Position numbers and translations under genes: made by a program. Below, piece after piece: positions 20,841 through 30,805 of a stretch of 64,000 nucleotides of DNA; the stretch's first letter is position 1, and the number at the start of each line of letters is the position of its first letter. Source of the DNA: Diploptera punctata (taxonomy: Eukaryota; Arthropoda; Insecta; Blattodea; Blaberidae); contig JASPKZ010004955.1 of NCBI GenBank assembly GCA_030220185.1, forward strand, positions 1,364,001-1,428,000, read 5' to 3'. Below the pieces are notes generated by a model, which was not told where the DNA came from, searched no databases, and saw only the letters and a program-made list of their open reading frames with translations.

Positions 20841-21749
20841 TTATTTTTCAAAGTTTGTCATTAACTATGCCTCAGCAGCTAGTAAGCTGAGAAGGCTGCT
20901 GAAGAAAGATATAAAATGGAGATGGACAGAGGACCATCAAACTACTTTTGAATATGTTAAATTATTTGCAAATAGTATTGCATTACAAAGACCAAAAATG
21001 AATAGAGAATTCCATATATACACAGACGCAAGTAAAACTGCCCTCGGTGCTGTTATAACTCAATTCAATGATGATGGGCAATAATATGTTGTATCAACAG
21101 CTTCGCGCTCGACTACCATCATTGAAGGTAATTACACTGTTTCAGAGTTAGAGCTTACTGCAATATTTTATGCTCTAAGTACATTTAGATTTTATGTTTA
21201 TAAAAACAAAGTTATTGTTCATAATGACCACATATCATTGAGTTTTATAAGTAAATGTAGATTGTCCAATATTAAACTGAGTAAAATGATTATGATATTG
21301 AAATAAAACACACAGAAGAACAGAATGTGTTTGCTGACCTCCTTTCTAGATTAAAAAGTGTTGGAAAAATACCAGAGACTATTCATACTCCCAAACATGA
21401 AGTTGTAATGTTTAATGTAAAACTGTATACAGATAAAGAATTTTCATTGTTAATGAAAAATATTGTTGAACATCAAAAATCTGACAATAGATTTACAATG
21501 ATTGAAGTATAATGCGAGAGATCTAAATATTAATGATAATAATGAAATTGACTGTGAAACGAAAATTGGTATTAAGGATAATATCTTGTACAAACTCCAT
21601 GGTAGAAGTGTAAAGAAATGAAAAGTTATAATTCAAAATAATATGGAAGTTCCATTATTTAGAACTTTTCATGTTGGTTAAAATCATGCTGGTTGTGAAA
21701 AATTGGCTCTCAACATATGTGAATTCTTCTTGTTAAACACGTTTACCTT
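20841..21749 (+). pseudogene. Gypsy 1 RT end, RNase H and integrase N terminus
   Basis: After the CACTG element the frame reads SKFVINYASAASKLRRLLKK, then the RNase H motif IYTDASKTALGAVI (about 21015-21056) and ASRSTTIIEGNYTVSELELT. MFADLLSRLKSVGKIPE follows at 21327. The integrase zinc domain is suggested by FHVG...NHAGCEKLALNI near 21670-21720, where it is cut at 21749. Stops at 21082, 21304 and 21510. RNase H removes RNA from the hybrid. Confidence 0.8.
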
Positions 21750-22824
21750 CTTACTAATAATCCATATATAACTTTTATACAATGTTTATACACATCACAG
21801 TTGAAGATTCTTACTAATAAACACTGTATTAGCTGTTCAGTGTATAAGAGGTGTTCAACTTTACATGGGAATCGTTATACATGCCTCCAGCCTTGTTTAA
21901 GGATTGTATAACTAGACAAAATGTCGGACATCAAGATCAACTGATGGTTTTCTTATGATATTGATGAAAGTTTCCTTAAATTTAATCCAAAATTCAACAC
22001 TTTAACGACTGTTTGATGGATGCACAGGGCATAAATAATATTAATAAAGCTCTGGATAGGAAAATAATGGCATCATAAAATGCCTTTCGTTACACTCATT
22101 CTCGATTAGGCCTAATAATATATTTTTTTTAAATTGAACATTGATTCACTAAAGAATATGTTCTACAATAATTGCTGTAGACAATATTTAACCTGAATGT
22201 AGTTTAAATACTTCATAATATTATTTTAAGAAAACTTTCTTGCATCTTTAATACGTAACACACACACCGATATAAAAATGTATTTAATTATAGAGGTACT
22301 ATTATTGCAGCAATCTACACGTTAACTTGATAAGTCTTGTGGTTAAAGCTTCTGACTACGGTCTGTGAGGTCCTAGGTTCGATTCCCGATCAAACTACAA
22401 TGACTTTTTTTTTTCGCTTAAAGCGTTATTCTGTTGTTGGTAACATTTCCTACTATTTTGAACATTTTCTAACGCATCTTAAAACACTGCACATAATTCA
22501 TAAGTAATGGGAAAAACTTCTATTAGTTTCCAAGAATTGTTCGAAATTCTTGACGTTAGATGGCAGACGATATATTTGACATAGCGTAAGGGAAAATGTA
22601 TATAAATTTAAACACACTTATTTTTTTCGTAGGGAATCTCTAGTAAATCTTATCCATATTCATTTCTTACACAGTTGTGACGTATTGTGTATACCGGTTG
22701 TTTTGTTAAATAGCTCTGGCACAACGTTTATTAGTAAGGAAATTATACGTGATCTACATAAGGCTTATATACTGTATAATTAAACAACTGATGAAAGCCT
22801 GTCTAAGAGATTTTTATTAGTAAG
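21750..22824. mobile_element. MITE with internal tRNA-like block (family T, copy 1)
   Basis: Ends cttactaataa (21750) and ttattagtaag (22824) are inverted. It interrupts the Gypsy integrase. Copies at 23082-24250 and 33517-34705 are colinear. A tRNA-like segment lies at 22321-22396. A second internal ttactaataaac/gtttattagtaag pair occurs in each copy. No transposase is encoded. Superfamily unresolved. Confidence 0.8.
22321..22396 (+). tRNA. tRNA-like sequence inside MITE family T (not a functional tRNA)
   Basis: GTTAACTTGATAAGTCTTGT, then GGTTAAAGCTTCTGACTACG and a B box GGTTCGATTCCCG. A and B boxes have normal spacing, but acceptor pairing is poor. The same block occurs at 23638-23713 and 34092-34166 (there GTAGTCTTGTGGTTAGAGC and GGTTCGATTCCCGG). 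It may give the MITE an internal Pol III promoter. Confidence 0.5.
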
Positions 22825-23081
22825 AAAAAAAGTTGAGAAAGTTTACTTCTTCTTGCTTAACTTGTCAGAAAGCCATTGAATGTAAAATATTACATAACAA
22901 AATATATTAAGGAACAACGTAAATAGCTTAGTAGTAATGGATACTCATGGAGAAATGCCTACTACACAATTTGGTAACAAACATATTATTGTGTTGTCAG
23001 ACGTATTCTCCAAATTTGTAAAGATTTATCCATTAAGAAATGTACCTAGCAGAGCTTGCCTAGGTAAAATAGACTATCCCT
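22825..23081 (+). pseudogene. Gypsy 1 integrase, catalytic core start
   Basis: Reads SSCLTCQKA (zinc CX2C), then VVMDTHGEMPTTQFGNKHII (about 22933-22990) and VLSDVFSKFVKIYPL. The two Asp residues (MDT and LSD region) match the start of the retroviral-type integrase core. It lies between two copies of the family T MITE. Confidence 0.75.
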
Positions 23082-24250
23082 CTTATTAATAATCCATATA
23101 TAACTTTTATACAAGGTTTATACACATCTCAGTTGAAAATTCTTACTAATAAACACTGTATTAGCTGTTCAGTGTAGAAGAGGTGTACAACTTTACATGG
23201 GAATCGTTATACATGCCTCCAGCCTTGTTTAAGGATTCTATAACTAGACAAAATGTCGGACATCAAGATCAACTGATTGTTTTCTTATGATATTGATGAA
23301 AGTTTCCTTAAATTAACCCAAAATGCAACACTTTAACGACTGTTTGATGGATGCACAGGGCATAAATAATATTAATAAAGCTCTGGGTAGGAAAATAAAG
23401 GCATCATAAAATGCCTTTCGTTACTCATTCTCGATTAGGCCTAAAAATATTTTAAAATTGAATCACAAAAGGATATGTTCTACAATAATTGCTGTAGACA
23501 AGATTTAACCTGAATGTAGTTTAAATGCTTCATAATATTATTTTAAGAAAACTTCCTTGCATATTTAATACATAACACATACACCGATATAAAAATGTAT
23601 TTAAGTATAGATGTACTATTATTGCAAGAACCTACATGTTAACTTGGTAGTCTTGTGGTTAGAGCTTCTGACTATGATGCGTGAGATCGTAGGTTCAATT
23701 CCCGGTCAAACTATAGTGATTTTTTTTTTCGCTTGAAATGATATTTTGTTGTCGCTAACATTTCCTACTATTTTGAACGTTTTCTACCGCATCATAAAAC
23801 ACTGCATATAATTCATAAGTAATGGGGAAAGCGTTTATTAGTTTTCAAGAATTGGTCAAAATTCTTGACGTTAGATGGCAGCACATTATCTGTGAAACCA
23901 ATTCTACGTTTTATTTCACATAGCATAAAGGGAAATGTATATAAATTAGAACACACTTATTTTTTCCGTACCTCCTCAATTAGGGAATCTCTATTCATTC
24001 TTATCCATATTCATTTCTTACACAATTAATCACTAGTTGATGATGTTTTATTTCTGTTGCAAACTGCTAGTTATATTGTTCTGACGTCATTGTGATGAAC
24101 ATGTGACGTATTGTGTATAACTGCTGTTTTGTTATATAGCTCCGGCACAACGTTTATTAGTAAGGAAATTATACGTGATCTACATAAGGCTTATATATTG
24201 TATAATTAAACAACTGATGAAAGCATGTATTAGAGATTTTTATTAGTAAG
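23082..24250. mobile_element. MITE family T, copy 2
   Basis: Starts cttattaataatccat, ends ttattagtaag at 24250, about 90% identical to copies 1 and 3. tRNA-like block at 23638-23713 with GTAGTCTTGTGGTTAGAGC and GGTTCAATTCCCGG. Inserted only 257 bp from copy 1 in the same orientation, within the same integrase gene. Confidence 0.8.
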
Positions 24251-24850
24251 ACCGTATATACCTAATTATGGAACATTAGAGGCACTGCTTAGTGATAATG
24301 CTTCAGTATTTTCAAGTCGGAAGTTTACAGATAAACTTACTGCAATGGGAATTAAATTGTACCATTGTAGTAAATATCACCCAAAAAGTAACACTTGTGA
24401 AAGGGTTAAATAGAGAAATTAATACAAGTCTAAGAATTTTAACTCATTATAAACATTCTGACTGGTTTAAACATATGAGTGTCATAGAGAATGGTATGAA
24501 TCATTCAGTTAATGTAGCACCCATATTCTTAATGACAAGTAAGCAACCTGACAATACCTATTGTTGATAATCAAATTCCGGAAACATCTGAGGAAATATG
24601 TAAAAGAGTTATAGAAAGATTGAAATGTTGCGCAGAAAAGAGAAATGATAAAATAAAGAGACATAAACGGAAGTGAAACCCTAAGATTGGAGATAAAGTT
24701 CTTGTAAAGGAAATTCCAATATCTGATTCTCTAAAGAAAATATATCGATGCAGTGACCTTATAAAGGATCATTTGTGATTCTCAAAAATTTTAATAATAC
24801 AACTGCACCGGCGTATAGGTACTGGATCAAACCGTTATTGTTGATAACTA
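24251..24850 (+). pseudogene. Gypsy 1 integrase, C-terminal half
   Basis: Resumes YGTLEALLSDNASVFSSRKF (about 24260-24325), with the core Asp in LLSDN, then GIKLYHCSKYHPKSNTCERV, where the expected catalytic Glu is in CERV. A stop follows (24412). Basic C-terminal residues (RDKIKRHKRK) near 24645-24675 and GDKVLVKE near 24695 fit the end of integrase. No env is seen downstream. Confidence 0.75.
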
Positions 24851-26060
24851 TTTTAATTGGAAACCATAGATTGTTCAAATAGTGACATCTTTGCCCGGGC
24901 CCATAGAGGCAAAGAGGAAATCAACTTTCTTTACTCAATTCTCCCAATATGTAATGTATACGGAGTTATAAAATGCAATCGTGGAAGCTTTGGGATAAAG
25001 GAACTAACACCCACTTGAGTAAGCTTTTGGAATTTGACTTAGACATCTGACTAATGTTAACTACTGAATGAATAGGCACAAAGTAAGTAAAAAGCACAAC
25101 TAAAGCTTTTAATGCGAGTCAAAATATTTGTCAGATATAATATAGAGATAAATAAATAAATATTAAATTTACAAAGAAAAGAAATCATAGTTGATCATCC
25201 ATACAAAAAGAAAATATGATATAAATCAACATACACACATACATGATCAATCACTCAAGTCCAGCCTCGGGTTGGGGGAAATACTGTCCTGGCATCCCCT
25301 CCCTGGCTCACGGGACTAAACAAACATAACCAGCTCTTCTGAGCTATACTGACCAGACTCCGACGATAACTCAACAGATGATGATGCTGATCATCATCAC
25401 CATCACTATGTATTGGAAATTGTGTCACTTCTCAAACATTCATATCCCCTCTATGTCTGTCAGGGAAACATCCATTTTTATGGAAGTGTCCCCGACCGAC
25501 TATATGGGAACTGTTCAATGGTGAACAACAACTTCCGGCTATTATTAGGGATTTCCAACCCTCTTTAGCCCTTTTGATTTAAGTATTTCGTCGTTGATAT
25601 TTAATATGTCTTGTTCGAACTTTAATAGTTCATCTTGATTGTAGTAATATATATCCCCTGCTAACGACAACTATCCGTAGTCCGGTATCAAAGGTCCAGC
25701 GGTTGGGCACACCAATCCTGCATTCAGTTTCTAGGTGAATTTCATTGATGTTCTAGTTGATTCACTGAGCTGCCAACAGGAAGACTGCCACCACCACAGA
25801 AGCCGCCAGCCCTAAAAAGGGCAAGAGCGGGAAGTCAAGTCGGCATTCCAATCAGAAACGGCTCTTTTCGGATTTAGCTGTTCTAATTTAATAATTTTGA
25901 ATTTAGAATATTTATTGGACTTTGATGACTTTACTAGTGGATGCTAGGGGACCACTCCGGCATTTGCCTTAACATCAAGGGAAACCACTAAAAACCTTAA
26001 TAGAGTGGCTTGAATTTAATAAAATTAGATCCAAATTGAACAGCTTTTTGCTCCAATTGG
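24851..26060. other. Unassigned sequence between Gypsy 1 and the PRE_C2HC ORF
   Basis: AT-rich to 25260, then a GC-richer part with ctggcatcccctccctggct (25291) and a GATGATGATGCTGATCATC stretch near 25380. It may include the 3' region of the element carrying the minus-strand ORF at 26.3-27.4 kb, since 25780-25850 encodes no recognisable protein. Nothing else is supported. Confidence 0.3.
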
Positions 26061-26067
26061 AGACAAT

Positions 26068-26283
26068 TTAAGATGTAACAGGGCACTTCCTATTTTCATC
26101 ATAAGTACACATACACTCTATTAGAAAAGTGTGTGATTTATGATCCAATTCGATAGATAATATTATCGAATCTGGATCATTTACTAGTTCCTTAACTAGT
26201 TTGTCTAATACTTCATTAGTGATTAGACTATCTCTTTTTGTGAGGCTAGTTTGAACCAGCCTACTTTTGGTTAAATGAGCCAT
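26068..26283 (-). CDS. Hypothetical 71-residue ORF downstream of the PRE_C2HC ORF
   Basis: Starts MAHLTKSRLVQTSLTKRD 20 bp after the stop of the upstream reading frame and ends CTYDENRKCPVTS. No motif recognised. The tight spacing suggests it belongs to the same element, in the position of a second ORF, but it does not resemble an APE domain. It could be a chance ORF. Confidence 0.25.
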   Translation of the reverse strand: MAHLTKSRLVQTSLTKRDSLITNEVLDKLVKELVNDPDSIILSIELDHKSHTFLIECMCTYDENRKCPVTS

Positions 26284-26303
26284 GGCAGTTTAAGTGCCTA
26301 TGG

Positions 26304-27403
26304 TCACTTTTTGGTTTCAGGTGGGATTTTTGGCCCACCTAAGACCTTGAATGGCAAGACCTTTTGTTCCCGAGCCTTGTTGGTCCCGGTACGTTTTCTT
26401 CTTTTAGGCTTAGCGTTGGTGACAACGCTACGGTTTGAGTTCTTGGAGGTCTCAGGCCGAAGAACAGCTGGCTCTATCCGTTCTGAGATTTGGGGTAAGA
26501 CAGCTGAAGCAAGCTCCACCATTACTGTCTTCTTAGGGGTAGCTGGGATGACCTGTGCTACCGTCTTCTTCATACGCCGATAAGGCTCGATATTCACCTT
26601 GAAGTGAATGAGCCTACGTAGTTTGAATAGATCCTCCACATCTGGGCCATCTCTCAGAGTGACCACAAACATGGGCAATGGGTTCCTGGTCTTTCCGGAT
26701 GTCATATTGACAACCTTTAAGGCCCGGAATCCATTGGCCTTCAAGTCACTCTGAATGTAAGATGGCTCAATGGTGTGGTCTATTCCTTTTACAACCACTC
26801 TTCTTGTAGCTGTCGCTTGTTGCCTGTTTTCTTGCTTGTAAGGGATCTTGTTCTTCTTAAGCAGTTGCTGGTACTTTTTGTAGGCCAAAAGTGAATTTAG
26901 CCTGACCCTTGTACCGAGCCTGGTGTTCTCGCAAATGAATGCGTCAGGTTCGGATTTGAAGAATTCCTCGTTCACTGCTGCCAGTAAATAGGTATAAACC
27001 CGAAGTGCCAGCAGGGAAGATGTCCATATCTTATTTGGAAGCGAGTCCGTCGACTTCCAGCCTCCACAGTCCCCTCCATTATCACATGATGAGGTCTTTG
27101 CAGGCTGGGAGACGACCAGATGGGACTCGACTTTATCAGTACCGAGGCTGCTGACTTTTCTGGCAGAGCAGTTTCTTCCCTTTGCTTTCGGTGGTATCTA
27201 AGCTTGGTTCTTGCTGGAATGTTGTTCTTCGGTCGCTCTGTCTTGTCTACAGTAGAATCTGCAGGTGTTGTTGGCAGTAGAGCTTCACGTAAAGTAGCAG
27301 ATGCTTCCTTTACTAAGTCGTTGAACTATGAGCTGGTCTGTGATGTAGTGTCTTCTAGTTGGATTTCAGACGATCTTCTTTTATATGTGCCGTATTTGGG
27401 CAT
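26304..27403 (-). pseudogene. Jockey-type ORF1 protein (PRE_C2HC domain) lacking zinc knuckles
   Basis: Candidate start MPKYGTYKRRSSEIQ at 27403, one stop (about 27328) and one frame change, then an uninterrupted frame from 27195 to 26304 (297 codons). The PRE_C2HC domain is clear: VVVKGIDHTIEPSYIQSDLK, GKTRNPLPMFVVTLRDG, DLFKLRRLIHFKVNIEPYRR (about 26800-26580). In jockey-clade ORF1 proteins two or three CCHC knuckles follow directly; here the chain passes to a basic, Pro-rich tail (PKRRKRTGTNKAREQK). These proteins bind RNA or DNA of LINEs. A deletion derivative or a repurposed protein are both possible. Confidence 0.65.
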
Positions 27404-27424
27404 CTTGATGTCTTGATTAGTGCT

Positions 27425-27610
27425 GTCCAATCCGGTGTTGTCGATTTATTGGCTTATATAGCGTGGTGTGACCGTTGTTGGTTGCTGGCCAATCAGATGC
27501 TCTCTGGTTGTTAGCTTTTATACTCGGTATATACGCTTGCTGACTGCTGACCAATCACAGCGTACTTGTATATACTGGCTTTATTTTTCCAGTATTTGTG
27601 TCAGTATTCC
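27425..27610 (-). promoter_or_regulatory. Tandem CCAAT/TATA promoter-like repeats
   Basis: On the minus strand three successive units of about 60-65 bp each carry ATTGG plus a TATA-like box: TGATTGGTCAGCAG with GTATATAC and GTATAAAAG; TGATTGGCCAGCAA with CTATATAAG; then GGATTGGACAGC just upstream of the ATG at 27403. Another GTATATAC lies further up (about 27568-27575). The repetition and spacing resemble promoter monomers. Confidence 0.5.
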
Positions 27611-27643
27611 TCCTGGTCCTCCTGATGTTACAATACACAGCTA

Positions 27644-27862
27644 TTTATGAGAGTTCACAGGAAGAGGGGGAATGCGCGATAGCACAAGGTGCGCACTAGG
27701 AAAGGGAAGGGATAGATAGGAAAGCATTTGGCACTGTTCATAAAGATGACACTCGAGATGGAGACGCGATGACATATAGTTTGCGCAGTAAGACGTAATT
27801 CCTGTATCGAAATGTCCATTTCGGTACACAACTTATAGTTAGTTGATGAAAACTCTCATAAA
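27644..27862. mobile_element. Small inverted-end element (about 219 bp)
   Basis: tttatgagagtt at 27644 and aactctcataaa at 27851-27862 are perfect 12-bp inverted ends. The interior is GC-richer (ggaagagggggaatgcgcg) than its surroundings. No target duplication is certain. Confidence 0.45.
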
Positions 27863-28197
27863 GTTATTGGAAAGTACTCAAAAGAGTTTTAGTTAAACCA
27901 TTCCAGTCTCCTATTTAAAGTTGTAGCTGATGGTAAGTAATTTCTTGTCGAATAGTATAATTAAAAATAAATATTTTCATAATATTTGAATATTTATTCA
28001 TACATTTTATAACGTAGGTATTGATATTTTGATTGTTTACAATTTGTAATTTGTTTGTATTATATTATTTTACTTATGTACATGCTTTCTTGCAAATGAA
28101 ACTTGTATGACCAATATTTTAATATTTGGGGAATGTGATCTATTTTATTTTAGTCTTGATCTTCATGCAAGCTAAAATAAAATACATCAGGGGCATT

Positions 28198-28990
28198 TTA
28201 AAGCTGGATATTTACCCATACTTAATAATAATAGGGCTTAATTAATTTATTTAATATATGTTTTTAATATTTTAATTTTTATATTCAATGGAAATTATTT
28301 AATATGACATATAAAAATAGTAACTGAATAATCAATTGTTGAGAATTTTGTGGTTCTAAATAATTATAGAATCAGTTAAGAATTTCAAAGGAGTTATAAA
28401 ATATCAACTGACATTAACTTTAAAGGCATTGGATAACTGGGATATGAGTCAACCAATAGTACTTATAAACCTGGTTTGGACCAATCAGATTTGAATGTCA
28501 TAATTTGAAATTAAGGATTGTGGGAATGAGTTTTTTTTTCTGAATCTAGAGAGTCTTCTACAAGATGTTATGGCGATGGGACATGCATAGAAACGGTTGT
28601 CCATGATTTTGTTAAAACAAATATAACTTCATCCATTATTGAATAAAAAGTGCATCGTTTTACTCCACATGCATTTAAACATATGCTAATTTCAGTTTAC
28701 AATATAAAGAATTTTGAGTAATTTTATATATGACAGTTGGGTCATCATAATGCCAATGATGGTTAGCATTTAATAACCGTTTGAATATTAACTGAAAAAT
28801 AAAAGAGTCGAAATACAAGTTTCGTAAGCGTCAAAATAACTTTATTGGCAAATAAAATACCAATATTTTATTCAAAGTTAAGTTGTGATTTTTATTCTGA
28901 GTGATAACCTATTTTTAATCTTCCCTACGTTCCCCTGAAGGGAAACTCAAGCCGAGGCAAAGTTAAAGTGAACCCAGGACTCCCACAGCA
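28198..28990 (+). repeat. LTR-like repeat, copy B (candidate 3' LTR of Gypsy 1)
   Basis: Colinear with copy A from ctggatatttacccatact (28204) to atcctctgctataata (28990), and longer because copy A has internal deletions. It holds accaatagtacttataaacc (CCAAT and TATA-like). Just upstream, atcaggggca could be a decayed polypurine tract. Same orientation as copy A and Gypsy 1, so it is the best 3' LTR candidate. Confidence 0.55.
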
Positions 28991-29120
28991 ATCCTCTGCT
29001 ATAATATTAACCAAACAACTTAAATTAATTTTCTACAAAATGGATTTACTTTTATAGGTGATACATAAAATGTTTAATTGTGAATGGAAATTTGTTTTTT
29101 TTTTTCATAATTTTAATCTC

Positions 29121-29305
29121 TGTGGTCTCGAGGTAGGATGCTGCCTTGTCATGTAGCGGGCCCGGGTTTGATCCCCGGTTGGGGCAGTTTTTCTGGGTGA
29201 TGTTTTTCCTCACCTGTAAGACAAATGTCAGGAAAACTTTAAGGCCCAAACGGTCCCCGAAATCATATGGCCATCACAATCATCATCATTCATATTCATC
29301 TTAGA
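29121..29305 (+). mobile_element. tRNA-derived SINE family 1, copy 2
   Basis: Head tgtggtctcgaggtaggatg, B box ggtttgatccccggttggg, body cctcacctgtaagacaaatg and aaggcccaaacggtccccga, tail atcatcatcattcatattc. The next 150 bp (to about 29465) are GC-richer and may be an extended tail. Confidence 0.85.
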
Positions 29306-29674
29306 TTAAGCTTAGGATTAGGGGCCCTCCTGGTGCACCACTATCGTCATCATCATCCATCATATCGGGACAACGTAACCCCGCCTTCCAAGCGCCCCAG
29401 CCTCAGAAGTGGGTTACAATTATGCCATTGCGAGGAGAGAACAGAAATATCTGAGGACAAAAACTGGGGGCATTGAAATATATATACTGTATGTAGAAAT
29501 GCAGGAAAGGGATAGGCAAGTGATAATATTGTATGTGTGATTAATACTATTACTTTATCAAAACATTCAGTTTCCTGAAGATAACTACAGGTACAGTCAC
29601 ATTGAAAAATTAAGTTTTTTTAACCAAAGATTAAATATTTCAGTCAACAATGGTAAAGATCTTTTTTTTTTTGT

Positions 29675-29746
29675 TGAACCAGAAATCTTAACACCAAACC
29701 GTCAGCTTTACATGCTGATCCTCTGGTTACTGAGCTAAATCGGGCT
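29675..29746 (-). tRNA. tRNA-derived remnant
   Basis: Reverse strand reads GCCCGATTTAGCTCAGTAAC then CAGAGGATCAGCATGTAAAG and GTTAAGATTTCTGGTTC. The A box (TAGCTCAGTaaccaGAGG) is good and the B box is decayed. It resembles the head of a SINE or a tRNA pseudogene rather than a gene. Confidence 0.45.
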
Positions 29747-30049
29747 TCCTTCCCATCCATGCACAAATTCTCCTCCTACCTTACTCTCTTGACTCCACAT
29801 CCAATACAGTGAATCATAAATCACAAACATTGCTTTGCTTCTACATATCTACTGAAAATTTTCCTTTCTGTTTGACCACTTCTTTCCCTACTAATTTTTC
29901 CTGCTGGTCTCCTCTATTTCTACCTACTGATAGAACCAGTTCATAAGCCTCGTGGTTATTTGACCCTATTTGCTTCTCCTCTTTCCTTTCTAAAACTGTT
30001 AATTTATTTTTTGCAAGTTTCGATCTTACGCTTGGTCCTTCGTTTGTTA

Positions 30050-30736
30050 TTACGTACATCTGTTATTACGCGCTACTCTTGTTCTATCCACGCATCGATC
30101 GTGTTCCCTTGAGATTGATTCCTTCCAATCTCGTCTGCTATTACCGCTGGTTTGCTTTTTCGTGTCGGCATCTCCCTTAGGGGACCTAGACACCACATCG
30201 AACTCGATTCCGGACGGTCCTTTCATCTCCTTCCTTGGGGCCCTAGACACCACATCGAGTTCGATTCCGGTCTGTCATCTAAGTTCCTTTTCCTGTCTCT
30301 TCCTCCTTTGGGCCCTAGTCCTCTCATCGCCCTCGATTCCGGTCTGTCCCTCTTTCTCCTTCCTTGGGGTTTTAGACACCACATCGAGTTCGATTCCGGT
30401 CTGCCCTCTCTGTTCTGCCGTCGCAGAACTTACCATAGGCAAGCGGGTGACCTCATCGAACAATTCCTGCGTCAGCGGGGGTGGATTTGATCCTATATCC
30501 CGTGACGGGGTTCGCTTCTTGTCCACTTCGCTTCCTAACACCCGGGTTTCTCGATTTGCGGTCCAATTTATGCCCTCTTTATTTGCCTTTGTTTCCAAGT
30601 TTTCCTTGTTCACTTGTTCTCCGATGCCTATTATTCTACCGGCACCTAAAGTCCTAACTTCGTTGCTAGTGTTCAATCCCTCTATCAGGCAGTATCGATG
30701 CGGTTCCTGTGGTCTTAATCTGGGTTCTAATCGCAC
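30050..30736 (-). pseudogene. Gypsy 2 post-protease linker with peptide repeats
   Basis: A Lys/Arg/Glu-rich region follows the protease. The sequence GIELDVVSxxPRKE recurs: GQTGIELDVVSKTPRKEKE, GQTGIEGDERTRAQRRK, QTGIELDVVSRAPRKEMK, PSGIEFDVVSRSPKG. At DNA level the units start near 30371, 30314, 30242 and 30185 (57, 72 and 57 bp apart), sharing cgattccggtctg. A stop or frame break near 30275 splits the array. The function of such a linker is unknown; it may be a variable Gag-Pol spacer. Confidence 0.6.
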
Positions 30737-30805
30737 ACATCGCTTCTTGTGATGGTAAAAAACAGGTGTAAGGGTCCGTCCAAAATATAACTTATCTTTA
30801 TCTGT

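Larger units (their letters stand above)
7483..24850 (+). mobile_element. Degenerate Ty3/Gypsy retrotransposon (Gypsy 1) with nested insertions
   Basis: Gag (7644-9766), protease and RT (14558-16689), RT end and RNase H (20841-21500), integrase (21500-21749, 22825-23081, 24251-24850) occur in the right order and on one strand. Insertions separate them at 8655-9212, 9771-14553, 16690-20840, 21750-22824 and 23082-24250. Reading frames resume across the insertions, which fixes their boundaries well. Removing them leaves about 6.5 kb of internal sequence, normal for Gypsy. The candidate 3' LTR is the repeat at 28198-28990, with 3.3 kb of other material in between. Confidence 0.85.

Noticed and set aside
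30152..30752. Ser/Leu-rich plus-strand ORFs of 112 and 196 codons
   Set aside because: Low-complexity repeats are the antisense of the Gypsy 2 linker repeats; no domain.
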